A stretch of DNA of 64,000 bases from the NCBI GenBank assembly GCA_036379295.1, contig DASVGY010000001.1:1-64000 (forward strand), given 5' to 3'. Source of the DNA: Pseudopedobacter sp036379295. Its GTDB lineage: Bacteria > Bacteroidota > Bacteroidia > Sphingobacteriales > Sphingobacteriaceae. Below are positions 43,789-52,883 of this stretch, piece after piece. Under the pieces are notes generated by a model. It was not told the origin of the DNA, did not search any database, and worked only from the letters and a program-made list of their open reading frames with translations. Position 1 is the stretch's first letter; every line of letters begins with the position of its first letter. The position numbers and the translations under genes were made by a program.

Positions 43789-44934
43789 GTGATTCATTTT
43801 TCTTCTAAGTTGCCCCAAACCCCAAATTCTATTTTTTCTGAGATGAGCGCACTTGCAATTAAGCATAATGCGGTTAATTTATCACAAGGTTTTCCAGATT
43901 ATGATATAGACCCCGAGCTAATTACAATGGTAAATGAGGAAATGCAAAAAGGAAACAACCAATACGCACCTATGGCGGGGGTATTGGCGCTTAGAGAAAC
44001 TATATCAGAAAAAACCGAGGCTTTACACAACTCATATTACTCGCCAGAAACAGAAATTACCATTACCGCAGGCGGCACCCAAGCAATTTATACGGCCATT
44101 GCTACGGTAATAAAATCTAACGACGAAGCCATCATTTTTGAACCCGCTTTTGATTGTTACGCACCAATTGTTAAAAGTTTTGGTGGCTTGGTTAAATCTT
44201 ACGAGATGGCGCCGCCTTTTTATGATATCGACTGGAGCATGGTAAAGCGCTTAGTTACAGCAAACACCAAACTAATTATCATTAATTCGCCTCAAAACCC
44301 ATGCGGTCGTATTTTAAAAGAAGAAGATATTAAGCAGTTAAAAATTATTACACAAAACACCGATATATTAATCATTAGCGATGAAGTTTACGAGCATATC
44401 ATCTTTGATAACCAACAACATTTAAGCCTGTGCCGCTACCCCGAATTAAAAGAACGCACTTTTATTGCCGCCAGCTTTGGCAAGTTATTTCATTGCACTG
44501 GCTGGAAAATTGGGTATTGCATGGCACCAGAAATGCTGATGAAAGAGTTCAGAAAAATTCATCAGTTTTTAGTTTTTAGCGTTAACACGCCCATCCAACA
44601 CGCCTTTTATCGCTATTTAGATGAAAAAAAATCCTATCTGGAACTTTCCGACTTTTTTCAACGAAAACGCGACCTATTCAGGACGCTTTTAAGCCCATCT
44701 AAGTTTACCTTGTTACGGTGCGAGGGTTCTTATTTCCAAAATGTTAGCTATGAAAATATATCCGACGAAAAAGACGTTGATATAGCCATACGTTTGATTA
44801 AAGATTTTAAAGTTGCTGCCATACCTAATTCTAGCTTTTACACTAAAAACACCAATTTTAAAACATTAAGATTTTGCTTTGCCAAAAAAAATGAAACATT
44901 AGAAAAAGCTGCGGAATTTTTAAGCAGAATTTAA
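43789..44934 (+). CDS. PLP-dependent aminotransferase, methionine/kynurenine type
   Basis: The 381-residue class I/II aminotransferase starts at GTG 43789 and shows VNLSQGFPDYDIDPEL, NQYAPMAGVLALRETI, ITAGGTQAIYTAI, NSPQNPCGRIL, IISDEVYEHI and the PLP lysine in ASFGKLFHCTGWKIGYC. These features place it with YbdL-type methionine aminotransferases and kynurenine aminotransferases. The omega-amidase gene 37 bases downstream fits the glutamine transaminase-omega-amidase route, in which 2-oxo-4-methylthiobutyrate is aminated with glutamine and the keto-glutaramate is hydrolysed. Confidence 0.92.
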   Translation: MIHFSSKLPQTPNSIFSEMSALAIKHNAVNLSQGFPDYDIDPELITMVNEEMQKGNNQYAPMAGVLALRETISEKTEALHNSYYSPETEITITAGGTQAIYTAIATVIKSNDEAIIFEPAFDCYAPIVKSFGGLVKSYEMAPPFYDIDWSMVKRLVTANTKLIIINSPQNPCGRILKEEDIKQLKIITQNTDILIISDEVYEHIIFDNQQHLSLCRYPELKERTFIAASFGKLFHCTGWKIGYCMAPEMLMKEFRKIHQFLVFSVNTPIQHAFYRYLDEKKSYLELSDFFQRKRDLFRTLLSPSKFTLLRCEGSYFQNVSYENISDEKDVDIAIRLIKDFKVAAIPNSSFYTKNTNFKTLRFCFAKKNETLEKAAEFLSRI

Positions 44935-44971
44935 ACTTACACCTCAATTGTTAGTATAAACAAATAATACC

Positions 44972-45748
44972 ATGAATGCATTAAAAATAACGCTTGTACA
45001 AGCCTATCTGTTCTGGGAAAACATCGATAAAAACCTGCACAACCTAAGCCTTAAGCTCGCAGCAATTAGAGAAAAAACCGACCTCATTGTTCTTCCAGAA
45101 ATGTTTACCACCGGCTTTACCATGAATGCCGAATTGTTGGCAGAAGATATGAATGGCAAAACCATGAAATGGATGCATGAAAAAGCCAACAGATACAACG
45201 CTGTTGTTACCGGCACCATAATTATTAAAGAGCAAAATAATTTTTATAACAGATTGATTTGGATGAATCCCGATGGAACCTATCAATACTATGATAAAAA
45301 GCATTTGTTTGGGATGGCAGAAGAAGAAAAAGTGTACACCGCCGGAAACCAAAAACTAATAGTTGAATTAAAAGGATGGAAAATAATGCCAGCCATCTGT
45401 TATGATTTACGCTTTCCCGTTTGGTTAAGAAACCATGGCCAACTTTACGACTTGCTGCTAATTGTTGCTAGCTGGCCCGAGAAAAGGGCACAACATTGGA
45501 ACACCTTAATCCCCGCCAGGGCTATTGAAAACCAAAGCTATATTATCGCCTTAAACCGCGTTGGCCATGATGGTAACGAGATTTATTACTGCGGCGACAC
45601 CACCTGTTTGGACCCGAACGGAAAAGTGGTTTATTATAAAAGAGATGAAGAGGACGTTTACACCTTTACTATTTACAAAGAGGAAGTTGAAAAAACGCGT
45701 GAGCTTATGCCTTTTTTAAAAGATGCTGATAACTTTAAACTCATTTAA
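44972..45748 (+). CDS. Omega-amidase, nitrilase superfamily (YafV type)
   Basis: The 258-residue protein has the nitrilase triad: Glu in LPEMFTTGFTM, Lys in YDKKHLFGMA and Cys in AICYDLRFPVW. This pattern and size match YafV/Nit2 omega-amidases, which hydrolyse 2-ketoglutaramate or 2-ketosuccinamate to the dicarboxylate and ammonia. It follows the aminotransferase on the same strand and probably removes its keto-amide product, pulling the transamination forward. There is no signal peptide, so it is cytoplasmic. Confidence 0.92.
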   Translation: MNALKITLVQAYLFWENIDKNLHNLSLKLAAIREKTDLIVLPEMFTTGFTMNAELLAEDMNGKTMKWMHEKANRYNAVVTGTIIIKEQNNFYNRLIWMNPDGTYQYYDKKHLFGMAEEEKVYTAGNQKLIVELKGWKIMPAICYDLRFPVWLRNHGQLYDLLLIVASWPEKRAQHWNTLIPARAIENQSYIIALNRVGHDGNEIYYCGDTTCLDPNGKVVYYKRDEEDVYTFTIYKEEVEKTRELMPFLKDADNFKLI

Positions 45749-45828
45749 TTTAGCAGGCAATCCAATTGTTAAATAGTGTTAAATCTGCTATAAACGCCCG
45801 TTTTTCAAATTATCTGAAAAACAAAATT

Positions 45829-45836
45829 TATATTTG
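45829..45836 (+). promoter_or_regulatory. Candidate -7 box for the PBP1A-like gene
   Basis: TATATTTG fully matches TAnnTTTG and lies 61 bases before the start codon, after an AT-rich gap from the omega-amidase gene. The -33 region has only a T run. Confidence 0.5.
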
Positions 45837-45897
45837 TTACAACCTTTTCACTCCGTTTTTATTCGGTATTATCGATTAAACGGCTACAAGTAATTAT

Positions 45898-48378
45898 ATG
45901 TTTAAAGAAATCCGCAATAAGGCACTAAGGTACACCGTCATTTTTATTTATTTCATCATCTTGTTTTTCTGTGCTTTAGAGGTAAATTTTTTGGGCCTTT
46001 TTGGTTATTCGCCAGCAAAAAAAGATATCAAATTTCCCTCGCTCAATATATCTTCAGAAGTTTATACTGCCGATAGCGTTTTAATAGGCAAATACTACAC
46101 AGAAAACAGAACACCAGTTAGCTTTAAAGAAATAAATAAAAACCTGATTAATGCTTTAGTAGCCACAGAAGACGTTCGGTTTTTTAAACATAACGGGGTT
46201 GATTTTTTTTCGGTCTTTTCTGGCCTGGTATCCACTGCAACAGGCGATAAACGTGGCGGAAGCACCATTACCCAGCAATTAGCTAAAAATTTATACCGCA
46301 CCCGCTTAAATAAATCGCAAGGTTTAGTTAGCAAAATACCGCTTTTGCGTACCCTAATATCAAAAATCAAAGAATGGATAACGGCCTACAAATTAGAAAG
46401 CAATTATACCAAGCAGGATATCATTACCATGTACTTAAACACGGTTCCCTTCGGTAACAACTCTTACGGCATCAACACGGCATCAAAACACTATTTTAAC
46501 AAATCGGTTAGCGATATAAACCTACAAGAATCGGCAACTTTGGTGGGGATGTTAAAGGCCACCTCAACGTATAACCCCATCAAAAATCCCGAAGAGTCAA
46601 AAAAAAGACGTAACGTAGTGCTGTCACAAATGCAGAAGTACAACTTTATTACGCCCGCACAATACAAGCAAGCCTCATCAACCAAAATTGTACTTGACTT
46701 AGGAAAAGACACGGGAAAAAACGACGGAGACTCTTACCTGAGGGCCGCGGTAGCGAAATGGTTGGATAAGTGGTGCGAGGAAAACGACTATAACCTTTAC
46801 GAAGATGGATTAAAAATTTACACCACCATTGACTCTAAACTTCAAAAATATGCCGAAGAAGCCGTTCATGAGCAAATGAAAACCCTACAAAAAAGATTTT
46901 ACAACGTATGGGGCGATGAAGAACCCTGGAGAGACTCAAACGGTGTAATTATTGAGGATTTTGTTCAAAAAAATTTGGAACGCCTACCTTGGTACAAGGC
47001 ACTTGCAAGAGCATTAGAAGACAAGCCTGATTCTTTGGATGCTTTCTTAAACAAGAAAAAGAAAATGACGGTTTTTGCGTGGGATGGGGATAAAGAAGTG
47101 GAATTTTCTACCATTGATTCTATAAAATACTACGCAAAAATTTTGAACACCGGTATGATGACGTTAGATCCCTTTACCGGCAAAATTAAAGTTTGGGTAG
47201 GCGGTATTGATCATACGCACTTTAAATATGACCACGTTAACCAATCCAAAAGACAGGCGGGTTCAACATTTAAGCCTTTTGCGTATTTAGCTGCTATCGA
47301 AAGCGGAATTGACCCCTGCGATAAATTTACCGACAAACCCGTTAGCATAAAATACATGGACGGTGGAAAAGAAGAAGTTTGGGAACCAAAAAATGCCGAT
47401 TGGAACTTTAGCTATCGCGAAATGTCTTTGCGTTGGGCAATGGCAAAATCGGTAAACTCTATCACCGCTCAAATTACCGAAAAGGTTGGCTGGGACAAAG
47501 TGGTAGAATATGCGCATAAATGTGGTATCGAAAGCAAGCTAAAATCCGTACCGTCTGTTAGCTTAGGCCCTAATGATGTTTCTGTTTTTGAGATGGTAAA
47601 AGCTTACGGAACCTTTTTAAACCAAGGAAAAAAAGTAGACCCAATTTTGGTAGAAACAATAACCGACCAAGATGGGCATGTAATTGAGAAATTTAAAGCC
47701 AAACAAACCGAAGTGCTATCCAAAGAAATAGCCTGGCTGATGTTATATATGTTTAGGGGAGGAATGGAAGAACCGGGAGGAACATCGCAGGCGCTTTGGG
47801 AATGGGATTTATGGAAAAAAAACAACCAAATAGGTGGAAAAACCGGCACTTCATCTGATTATGTTGATGGCTGGTATATGGGAATTACAAAAGATTTAGT
47901 TACTGGAGTTTGGGTAGGTGCAGATGACCGTAGCGTTCATTTTAAAACATCAGAAACTGGCGAAGGCTCAAGAACGGCCTTACCAATTTTTGCTAAGTTT
48001 ATGGAAAAAGTTTACAAGGACCCTACCACAGGAATAACAGAGGGACCTTTTCCAAAACCCGAAGTAGAAATAACCCGTAAATACAACTGTGTATCGCCAA
48101 GGATTGTGGTGGATACCAATTCTGTTGACACTACTGCCGTGGACTCGCTTAATGCGGAGCAGCAACTAGAAGATGGTGTAATTATTGATGAACAAACAGA
48201 AGTAAAACCCTCAGCAGATAAGGTAATTGACAAAAATGCCGAAGGAAAAAAAGACAAAAAACCAGTCACCGACCCGCAAAAGGAAGTAAAAACAAAACCT
48301 GCTGATGAGGAAGAACTAACAAAACGCGAGCTTAGAAAATTAAAAAGAGAAAAAGAGCGTGAAAACCGCAATAATTAA
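45898..48378 (+). CDS. Bifunctional penicillin-binding protein (PBP1A/1C class)
   Basis: The 826-residue class A enzyme has one N-terminal membrane helix (YTVIFIYFIILFFCALEV), a glycosyltransferase domain (ATEDVRFFKHNGVDFFSV near 90, GGSTITQQLAKNLY, LNTVPFGNNSYGI) and a transpeptidase domain with SxxK (GSTFKPFAYL, near 457), SxN (SVNSITAQ) and KTGT (GGKTGTSSDYVDGWY, near 648). It polymerises and crosslinks peptidoglycan. A low-complexity charged tail of about 90 residues rich in Lys, Glu and Asp follows. It has its own promoter box. Confidence 0.94.
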   Translation: MFKEIRNKALRYTVIFIYFIILFFCALEVNFLGLFGYSPAKKDIKFPSLNISSEVYTADSVLIGKYYTENRTPVSFKEINKNLINALVATEDVRFFKHNGVDFFSVFSGLVSTATGDKRGGSTITQQLAKNLYRTRLNKSQGLVSKIPLLRTLISKIKEWITAYKLESNYTKQDIITMYLNTVPFGNNSYGINTASKHYFNKSVSDINLQESATLVGMLKATSTYNPIKNPEESKKRRNVVLSQMQKYNFITPAQYKQASSTKIVLDLGKDTGKNDGDSYLRAAVAKWLDKWCEENDYNLYEDGLKIYTTIDSKLQKYAEEAVHEQMKTLQKRFYNVWGDEEPWRDSNGVIIEDFVQKNLERLPWYKALARALEDKPDSLDAFLNKKKKMTVFAWDGDKEVEFSTIDSIKYYAKILNTGMMTLDPFTGKIKVWVGGIDHTHFKYDHVNQSKRQAGSTFKPFAYLAAIESGIDPCDKFTDKPVSIKYMDGGKEEVWEPKNADWNFSYREMSLRWAMAKSVNSITAQITEKVGWDKVVEYAHKCGIESKLKSVPSVSLGPNDVSVFEMVKAYGTFLNQGKKVDPILVETITDQDGHVIEKFKAKQTEVLSKEIAWLMLYMFRGGMEEPGGTSQALWEWDLWKKNNQIGGKTGTSSDYVDGWYMGITKDLVTGVWVGADDRSVHFKTSETGEGSRTALPIFAKFMEKVYKDPTTGITEGPFPKPEVEITRKYNCVSPRIVVDTNSVDTTAVDSLNAEQQLEDGVIIDEQTEVKPSADKVIDKNAEGKKDKKPVTDPQKEVKTKPADEEELTKRELRKLKREKERENRNN

Positions 48379-48423
48379 TTTAAAAAAACGCCGCATCCTT
48401 GTTGTAGGCGCTAATTTATAACT

Positions 48424-51400
48424 ATGAAAGTATATCTAAACACATTTTATAAAGCAGCTGTTTCGGCTAGCATCGTCGTATTTCTGATGTTTGGTTTTTC
48501 ATCAACATTAAAAGCGCAATACTTCGGTCAAAATAAGGTACGCTACAAAAATCTAAAATTTAAAGTGTATGAAACGCCGCACTTCCAACTGTATTATTAC
48601 ACCAAAAACGATAGTTTAATTAAGGCTTTTGCACAAGAGAGCGAAGCTTGGTACTCTATGCACCAACAGGTTTTTAGAGACACTTTTAAAAAACCAAACC
48701 CCATTATATTGTACGGAAACTCGCCAGAGTTTCAGCAAACAACTGCCATTGACGGGGAAATTGGTGTGGGAACCGGTGGGGTTACCGAAGGATTAAAAAA
48801 CAGAGTGGTTATGCCTTTGCAAGAGATTAATTCGCAAACCCGCCACGTGTTAGGTCATGAATTGGTTCATGCCTTCCAATACCACTCTTTAATTGAAGGC
48901 GACTCTACCCAATTAGAAAATATCGGTAATTTACCTCTTTGGATGATTGAAGGGATGGCCGAGTATCTTTCTTTAGGAAAAATAGATGCAAATACAGCAA
49001 TGTGGATGCGGGATGCGGTTTTAAACAAAGATATTCCAACACTTAACGATTTAACAACAAATAGCAAATATTTCCCCTACCGTTATGGCCAGGCTTTTTG
49101 GGCTTTTATAGGTTCCACTTATGGTGATAGTACCATTTTTCCGTTTTTTAAATCTACCGCAAAGTACGGTTACGAAATGGCTATCCGCCGCAACTTTGGT
49201 TACGATGCTAAAACGCTTTCTACCTTATGGAAAAGTTCGTTGGAAAACATGTACAAACCCTACTTAAAAAACGCTTCAGAAAAACCAATTGGCTATAGCG
49301 TTGCTGATACAGTGAGCGGGGGCGAAATGAACGTGGCTCCAGCAATCAGCCCAGACGGAAAATATTTGGCCTACCTATCAGAAAGAGATGTGTTTTCTAT
49401 TGACTTGTACTTGGCTGATGCTAAAACCGGAAAAGTAATACGAAAGTTAACTTCAAAAATCAGCAATAGCCATATTGATGAATTTAATTTTATTGAATCT
49501 GCAGGTGCTTGGTCGCCAGATAGCAAGCAGTTTGCTTTTAGTGTTTTTGGCAAAGGGCGTAATAACTTGGTAATTGTAGATGTGAGTAACGGTAAAACAT
49601 TGTTAGATAAAGGGATGGATTTGGTGGAACAGTTTGGTAACTTAACATGGTCACCAAATGGTGTGGACATTGCTTTTTCGGGGCTAAAAAACGGCCAAAG
49701 CGATTTATTTAGCTATAATCTTAAAACAGAAAAAATAACCCAACTTACAAATGATAGGTTTACAGATTACCAACCCTCTTACTCAAAAGACGGGAAGAAA
49801 ATAATTTTTTCAACCGATAGGTTAAGCGCCCTTAGCGATAATATTAAATCTACTATTCCTATGGGTATCGCTATATTGGATTTACCCAGCCAACAAATTA
49901 CCAATATAAACGTGTTTCCGGGTGCTAATAATTTTAATGCGCTTTTTGCTGATGATGATACCAATATCTACTTTTTATCTAACCGCGATGGCTTCCGAAA
50001 CCTTTACAAGTACAATTTGCAGAGTGCAAAAACAGAACAATTAACAGACTATTTTACGGGCATTAGCGGCATTACAGAAGCTTCGCCCGCCCTAAGTATT
50101 TCTAACAATAATGATATTGTTTATTCATATTACCGCTCTCAGCGCTACACTTTATATAATGCCAAGGCAAGCGAATTTACGCCGCAAATCGTAAATAATG
50201 AAAACGTTGATTTAACTGCTGCTACACTTCCGCCTCCGGGTTTTGTTGGGGTAAATATTATTAATAAAAACCTACATAACTTTCAGGCTTATAATGATTT
50301 GCCTACAGATTCTGTAAAAGCGATACCTTTTAAATCGCAATTTAAGTTAGATTATATTGCTAATAATGGCGCTGGTGTTTCTACCAGTAGATTTGGAACA
50401 GGGTTATCTGGTGGGGTGCAAGCGATATTTAGCGACATTTTAAGCAGAAATAAAATTTTTGCAGCAGCAACAGTAAATGGCGAAATTTATGATGCGGGTG
50501 CTCAAATTGCCTACGTAAACGAACAAAGTAGGTGGAGCTGGGGCGGCGCTGTTTCACATATTCCTTACCAATTTGGTACCTATGGCGCAAAACTCGATAA
50601 TACAACCACAAATCCAAGCTATATAGAATACATTGACCTTGTACGTGTTTTCGAAGAATCTGCTCAGGCATTTACCGCTTACCCTTTTAATAAAATTACC
50701 CGTTTAGAGTTTGGCGGTGGTTTTTCTAAATACTCGTACCGCGTAGATAGATACAGCACCTATTATGCTGCATCGGTTGATAACAGCGGAAATATAACAG
50801 GCATCAGTTATTACCCTTATGATCAGGATAGGCGTAAGATTTCCATTAGTGAGTATAACGCCAGTTCTGCAAACAGCTTCTACGGAAGCTATAACCTGCG
50901 GCCTTACACTATTTTCCAACTGAACACGGCTTTAGTTGGCGATAATTCTGTCTCTGGCGTTGCATCGCCTTTAGATGGTTACCGTTACCGAGTTGGGCTC
51001 GAGCAATATTTCGGGACTTTTACTTACACGGCTCCAACTATTGATTTAAGAAAATATGTGCGAACAAAACCGGTAACTTTTGCCGGCAGAATTTACGGTT
51101 ACGGACGACTTGGAAACGCCAATAACCAACTTTATCCAATATTTATTGGTTATCCATACCTGATAAGAGGATACGAGGCTAATAGCTTTTATGGTAACAA
51201 TTCATCACAAAACTCATCTTCAAACGGGTTCAACCTCGACCAGTTAGTAGGAAACCGAATTGCAGTTATTAATCTTGAGGTTCGTTTACCTTTTACCGGA
51301 CCAGAAAAATTATCGGTAATACCTTCTAAATTTTTGTTTTCAGAACTGAATTTATTTTTTGATGGAGGCTTAGCGTGGGATAAAGGCCAAAAGGTAGACT

Positions 51401-51609
51401 TCGGGCGTCAAGGGCCGCCACTAGTTAATCCGGCGGATCCTAGTCAAGGGTTTAACGCAAATGTTAAAGTGCCTGCATATAGTGCGGGTATTTCTGCAAG
51501 GGTAAACGTATTTGGTTACTTTGTGTTGGAGCCCTATTTGGCTTTCCCTTTTAACCGAAAAGATGTTAAAAAGCCAGTGTTCGGGCTTGCCTTTTCTCCG
51601 GGATGGTAA
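48424..51609 (+). CDS. Secreted peptidase MA-like/TolB-propeller/surface-antigen barrel protein
   Basis: The 1061-residue protein has a signal peptide (ASIVVFLMFGFSSTLKAQ) and three parts. Residues 30-280 are a gluzincin-like peptidase module with HELVH near 145 (GHELVHAFQYHS) and a downstream Glu in WMIEGMAEYLSLG. Residues about 290-590 are PD40/WD40-like propeller repeats (ISPDGKYLAYLSERD, WSPDSKQFAFS, WSPNGVDIAFSG, YSKDGKKIIFSTD). Residues about 640-1061 are a BamA-like surface-antigen barrel ending FGLAFSPGW. It should lie in the outer membrane with the propeller in the periplasm. Peptidase activity is inferred from the HEXXH motif. Confidence 0.88.
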   Translation: MKVYLNTFYKAAVSASIVVFLMFGFSSTLKAQYFGQNKVRYKNLKFKVYETPHFQLYYYTKNDSLIKAFAQESEAWYSMHQQVFRDTFKKPNPIILYGNSPEFQQTTAIDGEIGVGTGGVTEGLKNRVVMPLQEINSQTRHVLGHELVHAFQYHSLIEGDSTQLENIGNLPLWMIEGMAEYLSLGKIDANTAMWMRDAVLNKDIPTLNDLTTNSKYFPYRYGQAFWAFIGSTYGDSTIFPFFKSTAKYGYEMAIRRNFGYDAKTLSTLWKSSLENMYKPYLKNASEKPIGYSVADTVSGGEMNVAPAISPDGKYLAYLSERDVFSIDLYLADAKTGKVIRKLTSKISNSHIDEFNFIESAGAWSPDSKQFAFSVFGKGRNNLVIVDVSNGKTLLDKGMDLVEQFGNLTWSPNGVDIAFSGLKNGQSDLFSYNLKTEKITQLTNDRFTDYQPSYSKDGKKIIFSTDRLSALSDNIKSTIPMGIAILDLPSQQITNINVFPGANNFNALFADDDTNIYFLSNRDGFRNLYKYNLQSAKTEQLTDYFTGISGITEASPALSISNNNDIVYSYYRSQRYTLYNAKASEFTPQIVNNENVDLTAATLPPPGFVGVNIINKNLHNFQAYNDLPTDSVKAIPFKSQFKLDYIANNGAGVSTSRFGTGLSGGVQAIFSDILSRNKIFAAATVNGEIYDAGAQIAYVNEQSRWSWGGAVSHIPYQFGTYGAKLDNTTTNPSYIEYIDLVRVFEESAQAFTAYPFNKITRLEFGGGFSKYSYRVDRYSTYYAASVDNSGNITGISYYPYDQDRRKISISEYNASSANSFYGSYNLRPYTIFQLNTALVGDNSVSGVASPLDGYRYRVGLEQYFGTFTYTAPTIDLRKYVRTKPVTFAGRIYGYGRLGNANNQLYPIFIGYPYLIRGYEANSFYGNNSSQNSSSNGFNLDQLVGNRIAVINLEVRLPFTGPEKLSVIPSKFLFSELNLFFDGGLAWDKGQKVDFGRQGPPLVNPADPSQGFNANVKVPAYSAGISARVNVFGYFVLEPYLAFPFNRKDVKKPVFGLAFSPGW

Positions 51610-51627
51610 AACTATTTGGCGGTAGAA

Positions 51628-51635
51628 TACGTTTG
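51628..51635 (+). promoter_or_regulatory. Candidate -7 box for msrB
   Basis: TACGTTTG matches TAnnTTTG and lies 14 bases before the msrB ATG, which would give a very short leader. No properly spaced -33 element is seen. Confidence 0.35.
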
Positions 51636-51649
51636 TAATTAAAAAAACT

Positions 51650-52162
51650 ATGAAAAGTTTACAATATATATCAATTTTTGCTTTGGCAATTAGTACGTTA
51701 AGCTCCTGCGGGCAATCAAAAAGCGCTACCTCAGATAATTCAAGCGCACTAGAAGAAAAAAAAGGAAAATTTCCGATAGAAAAAACAGAATCACAATGGA
51801 GGGAAATTTTGGGGCCTCAGGCCTTTGAAGTAATGGTGAAAGAAGGTACCGAACCTGCTTTTAAAAATGCCTACTACAACAACCACAAAAAGGGAATTTA
51901 TGTAAGTGCTGCAACTGGCGAACCGCTGTTTAGTTCTGATGATAAGTTTGACTCGGGAACCGGCTGGCCAAGCTTTACAAAACCTATTAATGATAAAGCC
52001 GTAATATGGACAAAAGACACCTCCTACGGAATGACGCGTGATGAAATAATTGAGGCTAAAACAGGCCTGCATTTGGGGCATGTTTTTAATGATGGCCCTG
52101 CTCCAACGGGTTTAAGATATTGTATCAACTCAGCAGCTTTAAAATTTATACCTGCAAATTAA
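51650..52162 (+). CDS. msrB: Peptide-methionine (R)-S-oxide reductase, lipoprotein form
   Basis: The 170-residue protein has a lipoprotein signal (LAISTLSSCG, lipid Cys 20) and an MsrB domain: KFDSGTGWPSFTKP, MTRDEIIEAKTGLHLGHVFNDGPAPTGLRYCINSAALKF, with the catalytic Cys at 158. The two CxxC zinc pairs found in many MsrB enzymes are absent (AATGEPLFSS where CGxPLF is usual), so it is the zinc-free form. It would repair oxidised methionine in envelope proteins. A terminator follows. Confidence 0.94.
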   Translation: MKSLQYISIFALAISTLSSCGQSKSATSDNSSALEEKKGKFPIEKTESQWREILGPQAFEVMVKEGTEPAFKNAYYNNHKKGIYVSAATGEPLFSSDDKFDSGTGWPSFTKPINDKAVIWTKDTSYGMTRDEIIEAKTGLHLGHVFNDGPAPTGLRYCINSAALKFIPAN

Positions 52163-52177
52163 ACACATAAAACATCC

Positions 52178-52213
52178 AAAAAAGGCTTATGACATTTAAT
52201 CATAAGCCTTTTT
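52178..52213 (+). terminator. Terminator of msrB
   Basis: A perfect stem of at least 12 bp (aaaaggcttatga ending 52192, tcataagcctttt from 52200) with a 7-base loop is followed by T residues and preceded by A residues. Confidence 0.9.
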
Positions 52214-52337
52214 TTATGGCTGGTGCAAAATCATTACTGGCGAAATAGCTAAAAACATCCGGATTTTTTCGCTTAAAATTTGGCTTCTAAATTGTAAGTA
52301 GTTAAAAAATAGCCAATTTTTACTTAAAACTTTAGTT

Positions 52338-52883
52338 ATGTCTGATTCAAAGAACAACTTTTTCGAAAGATTTTCTAACGCGATGACACAGTTCACCGGT
52401 AGTTCAACCGCCTTTATTATCGCTGTTGCTATTGTTGTGGTATGGGGCATTAGCGGTCCTATTTTCCAATATTCAGAAACGTGGCAATTGGTAATAAATA
52501 CGGGAACCACCATTATAACTTTTTTAATGGTCTTCTTAATCCAAAAGGCACAAAACAAAGATGGAAAAGCTATCCAACTGAAACTGAACGAACTACTTGC
52601 CGCTACCAAAGGCGCAAGTAACAGAATGGTAAGCATTGAGGATTTAAATGAAGAAGAATTAGATAAGTTACATCGCTTTTACGAAAAGCTAGCCAATCTG
52701 GAAAAAAAAACCCAGGATTTTGGTAAAACACATTCAATTGATGCCGCAGAAACTTCGCACAATAAAAAATACGCACCAAGCAAACAAAGTGAAGAAAAAG
52801 CTGCACAGCCAATGCCAAAACGTAGTGCAACAAGGCAAAGCGCTAAGGTAAAAACCAACACCAAGCCAGCTAAAAAAACTTAA
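52338..52883 (+). CDS. Low-affinity iron permease family membrane protein
   Basis: The 181-residue protein has two membrane helices close together (TAFIIAVAIVVVWGISGPIF and LVINTGTTIITFLMVFLIQ) with QFTGSSTAF before them and IQKAQNKDGKAIQLKLNELLAATKGASN after, the signature of the Fet4-like family (PF04120). Bacterial members are short and their iron transport role is not proven. The last 50 residues are Lys/Ala-rich and low complexity. Its stop codon overlaps that of mutS2 on the opposite strand at 52880-52883. Confidence 0.88.
   Translation: MSDSKNNFFERFSNAMTQFTGSSTAFIIAVAIVVVWGISGPIFQYSETWQLVINTGTTIITFLMVFLIQKAQNKDGKAIQLKLNELLAATKGASNRMVSIEDLNEEELDKLHRFYEKLANLEKKTQDFGKTHSIDAAETSHNKKYAPSKQSEEKAAQPMPKRSATRQSAKVKTNTKPAKKT

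Noticed and set aside
48012..48371. A 119-codon minus-strand frame rich in Ser and Phe
   Set aside because: It is the complement of the Lys/Glu-rich tail of the penicillin-binding protein.
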